From SZUA-444 sp965226565 (GTDB lineage: Bacteria > Bacillota > Clostridia > Oscillospirales > Ruminococcaceae), in the NCBI GenBank assembly GCA_965226565.1, contig CBDDDI010000006.1, positions 175,443-239,442 on the forward strand: a DNA stretch of 64,000 nt. Direction: 5' to 3'. This document shows positions 1 to 7,030 of the stretch, one piece after another. The stretch's first letter is position 1. Every line of letters starts with the position of its first letter. The notes beneath the pieces are model-generated. The model was not told the DNA's origin. It saw only the letters and a program-made list of their open reading frames with translations, and did no database searches. Made by a program: the position numbers and the translations under genes.

Positions 1-2
1 CA

Positions 3-209
3 CCTACGTTTATTGTGTTGCTAAGTTGTGTAGCTATTTGTATTCATTATGTTCTTCCTTTCCATCATGTTTCTGTCATGATTGGATTTGGTAATGGTTA
101 TTATGATAATAAACAGGTTATAAAACTTGGAGGAGCATTAACTATTGTTACTATTTTCGTTATTTTATGTGTGTATATTCCTTGGTGGAAACTAGTCGGA
201 ATTTTTTAA
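3..209 (+). CDS. C-terminal end of a DASS/SLC13-type anion permease (partial)
   Basis: The frame is open from the first bases of the window and ends at 209, so this is only the last ~68 residues of a gene that starts upstream. The residues include a hydrophobic stretch, the loop LPFHHVSVMIGFGNGYY, another hydrophobic stretch (about 40-55), and the ending PWWKLVGIF. A Pro/His-rich loop followed by a Gly-rich GxGY segment and a final transmembrane helix ending near W-K/P-L-V-G is typical of the C-terminus of divalent anion:Na+ symporters (DASS/SLC13), which import di- and tricarboxylates or sulfate. Substrate cannot be inferred from this piece. The GTG at 15 is an internal codon, not a real start. 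Confidence 0.55.
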   Translation, partial: PTFIVLLSCVAICIHYVLPFHHVSVMIGFGNGYYDNKQVIKLGGALTIVTIFVILCVYIPWWKLVGIF

Positions 210-416
210 TTATGTTTAATAAGCATGTAAATGAGCAATTATTTTTTGTTAGTATTAAGTAGTTTACTCTATAATATAAAAATGAAATTTTAAAGACATT
301 TAAAAAGATTCCTTGATTTTTGTATTTTATTGTAAATTACTGTAAACTCTTATAAATAAAAATTTTGCTTGTTTTAGTTTATTGTATTTTTTGTAGAATA
401 TTGCACATTTTTAAAA

Positions 417-458
417 TAATAAAAGTTCTCTATATTAAAATAGAGAACTTTTGTTATA
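417..458. terminator. bidirectional intrinsic terminator
   Basis: A 13-bp perfect stem (421-433 with 440-452) has a 6-base loop and A/T runs on both sides. It lies between the plus-strand permease tail and the minus-strand ABC transporter, so it can end transcription from both directions. Confidence 0.8.
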
Positions 459-467
459 GTGTGAATT

Positions 468-3098
468 TTATTTCAACTCTTTAATAAGTTTAATAGGTTT
501 TTCTTTTGACATGGATGCAACAGGTAAAATTACTACAAGTAGCGCAAGTACAATTGCAAATACAAATATTATAAATAATATAAGATTATTTTTTATAAAA
601 AAGACTAGATTAGTATATGAACCTTGTGAAAGAAAATTGTTTATTTCTTTTAATACAAATATTGAAGAAATAAAAGAAATAATGTATGATACACTTGAAA
701 TCAATAAAGACTCACAAATAAATATTCTAGATATTGTTTTTTTATTTACGCCAAGAGCCATTAAAACTCCTATTTTACGTTGATTGTCATTTACACTATA
801 TGATATAAATGAAACATCAATAAGTATAATTAAAATTGTAAATACAAAAATTAACAATAATAAAACTGTTATCAAATTTTCTTTTTGCTCATAAATCATT
901 GCAATATTTGAAATATTTGGTTCGTCAAAATATATTCCTTTAGAATATATTTCATTTATATTTTTATTAAGATTATTTTGATTAATACCATCAAAATTTA
1001 TAGAATAAAGATTATATAAATTATCATTAAAATAATTTTGTTTCACATTTTGATACATTTTATTTGTAAGGAAAACATCAGGAATTTTGGAATCAATATT
1101 TTCATCATTAAAATCAGCAATTCCTACAACACAAACTTTTGGCAAAATGTCATATAAATTAAAGTTGCCTTCATAAGCTCCATTAAATTTATTATCATAA
1201 ATATTTTGTAAATAATATTCTTTATAAACAAAATTATCATTAATTAATAAATCGTTGTTTATGGCAAAATTATTAGAGATTAATATTTCGTTGTCTTTTT
1301 GAGGTAATCTTCCATGTGTTAATTTAATATTTTTATATTCATTAATGCCAGAATATGTCATATCAGAAGACAAATAACTTGTGTTACTAGTTTTAATAAA
1401 ATTAGAAAACGCAATGTTTATGTTTGATGTACTTTTACACAAATATTCTTTAAAATTTTCTGAACAAATTAACTTTCCGTATTTATATGACATATCATAA
1501 TCATCTATGTACGTTGTTTTTTGATCAGCTATTCTTTTTATTATTCCAGAAGTTTTATAGTCGGTTTTTAATATACCACTTACAATAAAATTAGTGTTAT
1601 AAATAGATATGTTTTTGTTATCATCTTTTATATTAAATCCAAGCATATGAGCTGTAAAATCAGTTATACATATTTCATTTTCTTTAGTAGGAAGTTTACC
1701 ATATAATAATTTATCATTATTAAAATATGTAGTCATTATAACATTTGAAGTTTTTTCTTTATATTGTATTTCTAAATCTGAAATACAACCAATAAATTTA
1801 TTAGATTGTGGTGCAAATTTAACACATTCTCTTATTTTACTAGAATCTCCAACTGTAATATAATCATCTTCATAAAAATCATTACGATATGATATATCTG
1901 TTTTAAGATATACTTGTTTTGAATTATTATCATTCATATATTTTGATATTGGTTCACCAACTTTAGAAAAATATATTCCAGAAACTATTTGTAAAAATAA
2001 TAATGCTATTGTAAATATAATTATTGATATAGTAATTCTAATTCCTCTACCATAAAAATTATTTACAGTAAAACCAAAAATAGTTTTTAAAGGTATTTTA
2101 CCAACACTAACATAATTAGAATATTTGAAATTTATTTTTGGTTTTTCTTCAGCTTTAGCTTGTTTAAAATCAATAGTATGTTTAGAATTTTTAGATAACA
2201 AGACTTTATGACATAAAAAATTTTTAATTGTTTCTAAATTTTTAGAGGCAACAGATTCGTCATTTCCATTATCATCACTAATAACTAATTTGTATTCCAT
2301 ATCATTTTGACTTAAATTTTCATCACTAATAATTGTTCCATCACTAATTTTAATCATTCTATCAGCATATTCATTTGCTGATTTTTCATCATGTGTAACA
2401 ACAATAACAAGCCTTGATTTAGAAATTTCTTTTAAAATTTTAAATACAGCATGTCCACTTTTACTATCTAAATTACCTGTTGGTTCATCTGCAAAAATCA
2501 CTTTAGGATTTTTAATCAAAGCTCTTGCAATAGCAACTCTTTGAGCTTGACCTCCACTTAATTCGGATACTTTTCTATGAGATAATCCATCAAGCCCAAC
2601 ATAATTTAATATTTTTTCTAATCTTTCGTCATGAGTTTTGGTGCTATCAGAACGTTGTTGTTGTAAAGAAATTAAAATATTATCTTTTACACTCCAATTA
2701 TCAATTAAATAATAATCTTGAAACACAAATCCCATGTGAACATTGTGATATATATCAAGTTGATTTTGTGTAAAATTTAATATATCAGATTGATTATTGT
2801 TATTTTCTTTAAAAGCTTTATCCATATTATCATGATTATAATAATTATTAAGCTCTTCTGGTGAAAATTTAAGAATATCATCAATATTATTATCATTATA
2901 AAAATCAGTTATAATATTTCCACTATCAGCCTCATCCATACCAGCTATAAGATTTAATAATGTAGTTTTTCCGCTACCACTTTTACCTAAGATAAAAATT
3001 AGTCCACTATCTTTAAATTCTAAATTAATGTTATTAGCAGCAATAACATCTCCATTTTTAGATTTATATTTTTTACACAAGTTTTTTACTTCTATCAC
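468..3098 (-). CDS. ABC transporter, ATPase fused to FtsX/MacB-type permease
   Basis: One 876-residue chain carries an N-terminal ABC ATPase: Walker A GKSGSGKTT near residue 40, Q-loop GFVFQDYYL, signature LSGGQ, Walker B VIFADEPTGNLDS and H-loop VVTHD. A permease half follows, with one membrane helix near residue 370, an extracellular domain of about 340 residues, and three helices from about 745 to 870. This is the MacB/FtsX topology used for export or for mechanotransmission, not for import. An Asn/Asp-rich insertion of about 60 residues between Walker A and the Q-loop is unusual. I chose the GTG at 3098 because AAAGGTG lies 7 bases upstream; the upstream TTG at 3116 overlaps that site. 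It is the last gene of the minus-strand cluster and probably exports or senses the nearby secreted proteins. Confidence 0.85.
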   Translation of the reverse strand: MIEVKNLCKKYKSKNGDVIAANNINLEFKDSGLIFILGKSGSGKTTLLNLIAGMDEADSGNIITDFYNDNNIDDILKFSPEELNNYYNHDNMDKAFKENNNNQSDILNFTQNQLDIYHNVHMGFVFQDYYLIDNWSVKDNILISLQQQRSDSTKTHDERLEKILNYVGLDGLSHRKVSELSGGQAQRVAIARALIKNPKVIFADEPTGNLDSKSGHAVFKILKEISKSRLVIVVTHDEKSANEYADRMIKISDGTIISDENLSQNDMEYKLVISDDNGNDESVASKNLETIKNFLCHKVLLSKNSKHTIDFKQAKAEEKPKINFKYSNYVSVGKIPLKTIFGFTVNNFYGRGIRITISIIIFTIALLFLQIVSGIYFSKVGEPISKYMNDNNSKQVYLKTDISYRNDFYEDDYITVGDSSKIRECVKFAPQSNKFIGCISDLEIQYKEKTSNVIMTTYFNNDKLLYGKLPTKENEICITDFTAHMLGFNIKDDNKNISIYNTNFIVSGILKTDYKTSGIIKRIADQKTTYIDDYDMSYKYGKLICSENFKEYLCKSTSNINIAFSNFIKTSNTSYLSSDMTYSGINEYKNIKLTHGRLPQKDNEILISNNFAINNDLLINDNFVYKEYYLQNIYDNKFNGAYEGNFNLYDILPKVCVVGIADFNDENIDSKIPDVFLTNKMYQNVKQNYFNDNLYNLYSINFDGINQNNLNKNINEIYSKGIYFDEPNISNIAMIYEQKENLITVLLLLIFVFTILIILIDVSFISYSVNDNQRKIGVLMALGVNKKTISRIFICESLLISSVSYIISFISSIFVLKEINNFLSQGSYTNLVFFIKNNLILFIIFVFAIVLALLVVILPVASMSKEKPIKLIKELK

Positions 3099-3105
3099 TA
3101 AAATA

Positions 3106-3150
3106 ACACCTTTCAAATGTCAAAAGACATATTAAAGGTGTGTCTTTTGA
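3106..3150 (-). promoter_or_regulatory. mutually exclusive hairpins over the ABC-transporter ribosome site
   Basis: Two stems share bases. Stem A pairs 3141-3150 with 3120-3129 (10 perfect bp, 11-base loop). Stem B pairs 3134-3141 with 3106-3113 (8 perfect bp) and 3126-3130 with 3117-3121 (5 perfect bp) around a UUUU loop. In the minus-strand RNA, stem B buries the AAAGGUG ribosome site of the ABC gene; stem A uses part of the same sequence and leaves that site free. There is no U-run, so it does not look like a terminator. This is a candidate translational switch between the anchored-protein gene and the transporter gene; the ligand or trigger is unknown. Confidence 0.5.
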
Positions 3151-3199
3151 TGAAATAAATTTTACTAGTTTTGATAAATTATGGCTAAGTCATAATTTA

Positions 3200-3808
3200 T
3201 TAACTATTTGATTTTTTAATAGAGCGTGATTGTTCATGAAGTAATGCCTCAGAAAGAGGATATTTTGCACCTGCACGATATGTTCCAGTTACAGTTATAA
3301 GTCTATTGCCTTCATATGAAAGCCCAACTGATAAATCATCTGGTGCATACATTGCCTTATCGACTGAAAGAACACCTAAGCTTTCTATTGTATTCAATTC
3401 TTTTGAACCTAGGTACATAAAATTATATTTATTATCAGATTTTACAATATCGCCTATCATACATAATTCTTCAGCAGATACATCAACATTATTATCTATA
3501 TCATTAATGATTATAAAATGATATGAATATTCGTCATCAAATTTTAAACTTTCTTCACTAATTTCATTAATATATTCAACATTAACTTTTGGATCAAAAT
3601 CTATTTCATCTCCATATACAAGCATTTTTGTTGGAAAGGTTTCAGTGGTTATCAGTATATCTTCTTCAACAGTTGTGAGTTCTGAATCAGCTTCTTTTGC
3701 TAATTTGTTAAAAGCATTAAAATACATTGTACCAAAAGCAATTATTACACCAATTATTAACAATACCAATATTATAATTATTACTTTGATTTTTGATTTG
3801 TGTTTCAT
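3200..3808 (-). CDS. membrane-anchored extracellular protein, paralogue 1 of 3
   Basis: I do not recognise the family. The 202-residue protein starts with a basic stretch (MKHKSKIK), then one hydrophobic helix (residues ~9-30), then an extracellular domain. The core is shared with the genes at 4746 and 5369: (T/A)EE(D/N)ILI, (F/Y)PTK near residue 58, YGxxIDFD, YxIND(I/L), FxYLGSKE and SVGL. All three end in a short SIK-type tail. It lies 22 bases downstream of the secreted-protein gene at 3831, so the two are almost certainly co-transcribed. Roles as immunity protein, chaperone or surface receptor for the partner are equally possible; nothing in the sequence decides. Confidence 0.75.
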   Translation of the reverse strand: MKHKSKIKVIIIILVLLIIGVIIAFGTMYFNAFNKLAKEADSELTTVEEDILITTETFPTKMLVYGDEIDFDPKVNVEYINEISEESLKFDDEYSYHFIIINDIDNNVDVSAEELCMIGDIVKSDNKYNFMYLGSKELNTIESLGVLSVDKAMYAPDDLSVGLSYEGNRLITVTGTYRAGAKYPLSEALLHEQSRSIKKSNS

Positions 3809-3830
3809 TTTATAACCTCTTTTCTATTTA

Positions 3831-4595
3831 TTAACAAAAAGATACGCCATATTTCATTCTCCCGGGTGATGAAGCTGGTACTGCACATACGCCGCAACTT
3901 CCAGTCAAGGCAAATGTTGCATATACTTGTAAGATAACATAATCATAATCTTTGTATTCTGTAAGCCATTCAATGCTAGCTTTTTGTGTTGTAGATTTAA
4001 AAAGCATAGTTTTTCTTTCGCCACTTGTTATTGGGGTAGTTTTGTAATCATATTTTACGCAAAAATAATTCTTGCTTCTTTTACTATCATTTACAATTGG
4101 ACAATATTTTGTGTTAATTGTAGTACTAGCGCTTATACCACCAGATTTATATCCACCGTTTATTCCTACGCTATAAGAATCACTACCATTAGATTTGTTT
4201 TGCGGATCACTTCTACGATATTCGGCATGTCCTGGCAATTTAGATTTATATTGTAAATATTGAGAATAACCATAATATTTTAAATTTCTTATTGTAAAAT
4301 TTGCAGGTTCCATTTCAGATTCGATGAGCATTCCATGAATATATTTGCCGTAACTATTTTTTTTCTTAGTTTTATAACTACCTATGTAACTATGGCAATA
4401 TCCTATAACTCTACCTTTAGCTTCTGGCCAGTTATGGCCAGAATATAAAACTTCGAAAGTTCGTCTTCGATTATAGTCATCGGAAAGTACACCTTCTTTA
4501 GGTGAAATTTGGACACTTGCATCAATAGGCAAACTTGTCAAAGCTGTTGACATAACTGCTATAGTTGCAAGAACTGCAATAAGTTTTTTTTTCAT
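3831..4595 (-). CDS. secreted protein with conserved C-terminal Cys, paralogue A
   Basis: Unrecognised 254-residue secreted protein. The signal peptide (MKKKLIAVLATIAVMSTALTS) is nearly identical to that of the gene at 6008. The mature part shares with that paralogue YIGxY near residue 70, YG(Y/F)SQYL, an SDxYSxxI segment followed by an alternating Ser/Gly/Ile stretch ending in a Cys (KYC), Y-F-x-C-x-Y-DYK, and the final Y-x-V-x-FC-stop. The alternating segment could form an amphipathic beta-hairpin, as in beta-pore-forming toxins, but this is only a pattern argument. Several Cys residues suggest disulfides or modification. A clear AAGGAG site precedes the ATG at 4595. It may be an antagonistic protein or a matrix/signal protein. 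Confidence 0.75.
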   Translation of the reverse strand: MKKKLIAVLATIAVMSTALTSLPIDASVQISPKEGVLSDDYNRRRTFEVLYSGHNWPEAKGRVIGYCHSYIGSYKTKKKNSYGKYIHGMLIESEMEPANFTIRNLKYYGYSQYLQYKSKLPGHAEYRRSDPQNKSNGSDSYSVGINGGYKSGGISASTTINTKYCPIVNDSKRSKNYFCVKYDYKTTPITSGERKTMLFKSTTQKASIEWLTEYKDYDYVILQVYATFALTGSCGVCAVPASSPGRMKYGVSFC

Positions 4596-4631
4596 TAGTT
4601 TAACTCCTTTTAAAATAACTTAACTTAATTA

Positions 4632-4666
4632 ATATTACATATTACAGTAAACTATATTTGTAATAT
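4632..4666 (-). promoter_or_regulatory. conserved leader inverted repeat (module A)
   Basis: ATATTACA occurs at 4632-4639 and 4639-4646, and its exact reverse complement TGTAATAT lies at 4659-4666 (12-base spacer from the nearer copy). It sits between the promoter and the start codon. The same arrangement is kept at 6767-6801 upstream of the paralogous gene, so it is a candidate operator or RNA stem shared by both modules. Confidence 0.4.
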
Positions 4667-4684
4667 ATTTTAACTATTATTATA

Positions 4685-4713
4685 ATTTTAGCATTTATAA
4701 TATTTAATGTCAA
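4685..4713 (-). promoter_or_regulatory. sigma-A promoter of module A
   Basis: On the minus strand TTGACA (4713-4708) is followed by a 17-bp spacer and TAAAAT (4690-4685). Transcription would start near 4678, about 80 bases before the ATG at 4595. It drives the secreted gene, anchored gene and ABC transporter. Confidence 0.7.
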
Positions 4714-4745
4714 TAAATTCATTAACTTTATTAAAAACAAATTTA

Positions 4746-5360
4746 TTATTTATTAGATATTTTTATTGAATGCACTTGTTCATAAAGTATCATTTCTTTA
4801 ATAGTATCTTTATACAAAGAATACATATCTTTTGTACAAGTTCCTAATATTGTCATAAGCATATCTTCTTCGTAAAACAATCCAACTGATAAAGCATTAT
4901 CTTCAAAACATGTATCATTATCAACGATTCCTGTAGATTTTATTTTATTAAATTCTTTTGATCCTAAATATATAAAATTACAACGTTTATCAGATTTAAT
5001 ATGTTTATTAATTAGTTTCCACTCATTATATGATAAGTTAACATTTTCTTTTAAATCATTAATGATTATTAATTGATAAGAATAATTATTATCAAATTTT
5101 AGCGTTTTTTTGTTTATATTTTTAATATAGTTTACACTAAGTTTTGGATCAAAATCTATTTTATCTCCATATATTAAAATTTTAGTTGGATAAGTTTTTG
5201 ATGCTATAAGTATATTTTCCTCAGCACTAGTAAGCTCATCAGTTGACGATATTTTATTATTTTTTGTTTTTAGATGTAATAATTCGAAGACAATAAGAAT
5301 TCCAATTAATAACAAAGTTAAAATTGTAATTAGTACTCTGATTTCTGATTTATTTTTCAT
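4746..5360 (-). CDS. membrane-anchored extracellular protein, paralogue 2 of 3
   Basis: 204-residue paralogue of the proteins at 3200 and 5369. It has MKNKSEIR, a hydrophobic helix (~residues 9-27), then the shared domain with AEENILI, YPTKILIYG, IDFDPKLSV, LIINDL, KSDKRCNFIYLGSKE and SVGLFYE. It is closest to the gene immediately upstream at 5369 (shared KSDKRCNFIYLGSKE), so the pair probably arose by tandem duplication. The gene begins 8 bases after the stop of that gene and is the last of its module. The function is unknown. Downstream sequence up to 4713 carries the next promoter. Confidence 0.75.
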   Translation of the reverse strand: MKNKSEIRVLITILTLLLIGILIVFELLHLKTKNNKISSTDELTSAEENILIASKTYPTKILIYGDKIDFDPKLSVNYIKNINKKTLKFDNNYSYQLIIINDLKENVNLSYNEWKLINKHIKSDKRCNFIYLGSKEFNKIKSTGIVDNDTCFEDNALSVGLFYEEDMLMTILGTCTKDMYSLYKDTIKEMILYEQVHSIKISNK

Positions 5361-5368
5361 TTTATAAT

Positions 5369-5980
5369 TTATTCATTAGAAAGTTTAATAGACATTGCTT
5401 GTGTATTTAATATTTGATCTGTAACGGGAACCAGATTTTTCATTTCAGTTGTGTATGTACCTAAACAAGTTATAAGACTATCTCCTTGATGGAAAAGTCC
5501 TACTGATAAATCACTATCTTCAAAATATGTTATATCAGAAAGTATTTCTAAATTTTTTATTTTATATAATTCTTTTGATCCTAAATATATAAAATTACAA
5601 CGCTTATCAGATTTGATAGTTTTGTCTATTAATTCCCATTCTTTATTAGATATATTTATTTCATCATCTAAATCATTGATGACTATATATTGATAAGAAA
5701 ATCCATTATCAAATTTTAAAGAATCCTTACTAATTTCATCTATATATGTTACACTAAGTTTTTTATCGAAATCAATTTCAGATCCATATACAATAATTTT
5801 TGTTGGAAAAGTTTTTGATAATATTAATATATTTTCTTCCGCTGTTGTAAGATCATTGTCAGACTGGCTATACAATTTGTTTTTCATATTAAAATAATAA
5901 ATTGTAAAAACAATAAATGCACAAAATATAATCAAAATTAATAATGTAACTACTATTTTAATTTTAGATTTGTTTTTCAT
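5369..5980 (-). CDS. membrane-anchored extracellular protein, paralogue 3 of 3
   Basis: 203-residue paralogue with an N-terminal helix (~residues 8-29) and the family core (AEENILIL, FPTKIIVYG, IDFDKKLSV, YIVINDL, KSDKRCNFIYLGSKE, SVGLFHQ). It lies 27 bases behind the secreted gene at 6008, the same relation as the 3831/3200 pair. The recurring order secreted gene then anchored gene argues that the products act together. A single N-terminal helix with no lipobox suggests type II anchoring with the domain outside. The function is unknown. Confidence 0.75.
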   Translation of the reverse strand: MKNKSKIKIVVTLLILIIFCAFIVFTIYYFNMKNKLYSQSDNDLTTAEENILILSKTFPTKIIVYGSEIDFDKKLSVTYIDEISKDSLKFDNGFSYQYIVINDLDDEINISNKEWELIDKTIKSDKRCNFIYLGSKELYKIKNLEILSDITYFEDSDLSVGLFHQGDSLITCLGTYTTEMKNLVPVTDQILNTQAMSIKLSNE

Positions 5981-6007
5981 ATTTATAACTCTCTTTCTAA
6001 TTATTAC

Positions 6008-6730
6008 TTAACAAAAGTATACTCTATAGTATGATGTTTTTCCTACTGAGTCACCTATTCTTGCATTACAAGATCTATGACTTGCAAATTCATATTTTGA
6101 ATAAACGTTTAAGTCTGTATGAAATTGATCATTTTGTGTCCATTCTAAAGTGGCATATTGATATGTTGGACTAAATAAAACTTTAGTTCTTTCAGAAGAA
6201 GGATATGAAGATGATTTATAATCATATTCACAAGCAAAATAACCTTGAGTAGGATGACTCAAATCTGTTACATCACAATACTTATGTTTTAAAGTTACAC
6301 TTCCTGAAATGCCAGCTTCACTTATACTGAGTGAGTAGTCATCACTTCCAATTGTTGATGTTTTAGGATCGTGATTTTGCCATGTAGTTTTATTTGAAGG
6401 TAGTTTAGTAGATATTTTTAAATATTGTGAAAATCCATATATTTTATCTCCAAATTTATCTATAGCATTTTGAGGATTCATTACACATTTTATAGCAAGC
6501 CCAGAATTATTACCGTTTCTGTATTGACCTATATAAGTCCATGTTTTTCCTACAATAGTATCTTTTTTTAGATAACGATTTTTTTTCATGGTTACTATTG
6601 TTTCACGACAAGTTTTATATCCTGGTAGTTGTTTAGCATTTTTTAATTCATCAGCGTTTGTAGGTATAGATGTCAAAGCTGTTGACATAACCGCTATAGT
6701 TGCAAGAACTGCAATAAGTTTTTTTTTCAT
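6008..6730 (-). CDS. secreted protein with conserved C-terminal Cys, paralogue B
   Basis: 240-residue paralogue of the protein at 3831. The signal peptide is the same through about residue 21, then the two diverge sharply. Shared landmarks are YIGQY (~residue 67), YGFSQYL, the SDDYSLSI alternating stretch leading to KYC, YFACEYDYK, and the end YRVYFC-stop. The conserved signal and promoter with a diverged mature part look like a duplicated cassette under diversifying selection, as seen for toxins, bacteriocins or surface antigens. An AAGGAG site lies ahead of the ATG at 6730. It heads the module 6008-5369-4746. Confidence 0.75.
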   Translation of the reverse strand: MKKKLIAVLATIAVMSTALTSIPTNADELKNAKQLPGYKTCRETIVTMKKNRYLKKDTIVGKTWTYIGQYRNGNNSGLAIKCVMNPQNAIDKFGDKIYGFSQYLKISTKLPSNKTTWQNHDPKTSTIGSDDYSLSISEAGISGSVTLKHKYCDVTDLSHPTQGYFACEYDYKSSSYPSSERTKVLFSPTYQYATLEWTQNDQFHTDLNVYSKYEFASHRSCNARIGDSVGKTSYYRVYFC

Positions 6731-6766
6731 TAGTTTAACTCCTTTTAAAATAACTTAACTTTATTA

Positions 6767-6801
6767 ATATTACATATTACAGCAAACTATATTTGTAATA
6801 T
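6767..6801 (-). promoter_or_regulatory. conserved leader inverted repeat (module B)
   Basis: ATATTACA at 6767-6774 and 6774-6781, with TGTAATAT at 6794-6801. It is the same layout as at 4632-4666, and the flanking ~120 bases are also almost identical between the two modules. Confidence 0.4.
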
Positions 6802-6819
6802 ATTTTAACTACTAGTATA

Positions 6820-6848
6820 ACTTTACCATTTATAATATTTAATGTCAA
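6820..6848 (-). promoter_or_regulatory. sigma-A promoter of module B
   Basis: TTGACA (6848-6843), 17-bp spacer, TAAAGT (6825-6820) on the minus strand. It is near-identical to the module A promoter, with one change in the -10. Confidence 0.65.
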
Positions 6849-6956
6849 TAAATTCGTAAACTTTCAGCGATTTCTATTAATATTAATTTCATCTTTTATA
6901 TTTTTGAACATATATTCTAAAATTATTTTTATTTTATATAAATTTGTAAATATCAC

Positions 6957-6985
6957 TTGAATTATTATATATATTAGGTTAATAT
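6957..6985 (+). promoter_or_regulatory. promoter of the radical SAM gene
   Basis: TTGAAT (6957-6962), 17-bp spacer, TAATAT (6980-6985), about 45 bases ahead of the chosen start. It diverges from the module B promoter across a spacer of roughly 110 bases, so a shared regulator could act on both. Confidence 0.5.
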
Positions 6986-7030
6986 GTAAATAATTACTAA
7001 AATATGCATTTTGAAAGATTGGAGATATTT

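Noticed and set aside
511..783. 90-residue plus-strand frame
   Set aside because: It lies wholly opposite the transmembrane end of the ABC transporter and has no ribosome site.
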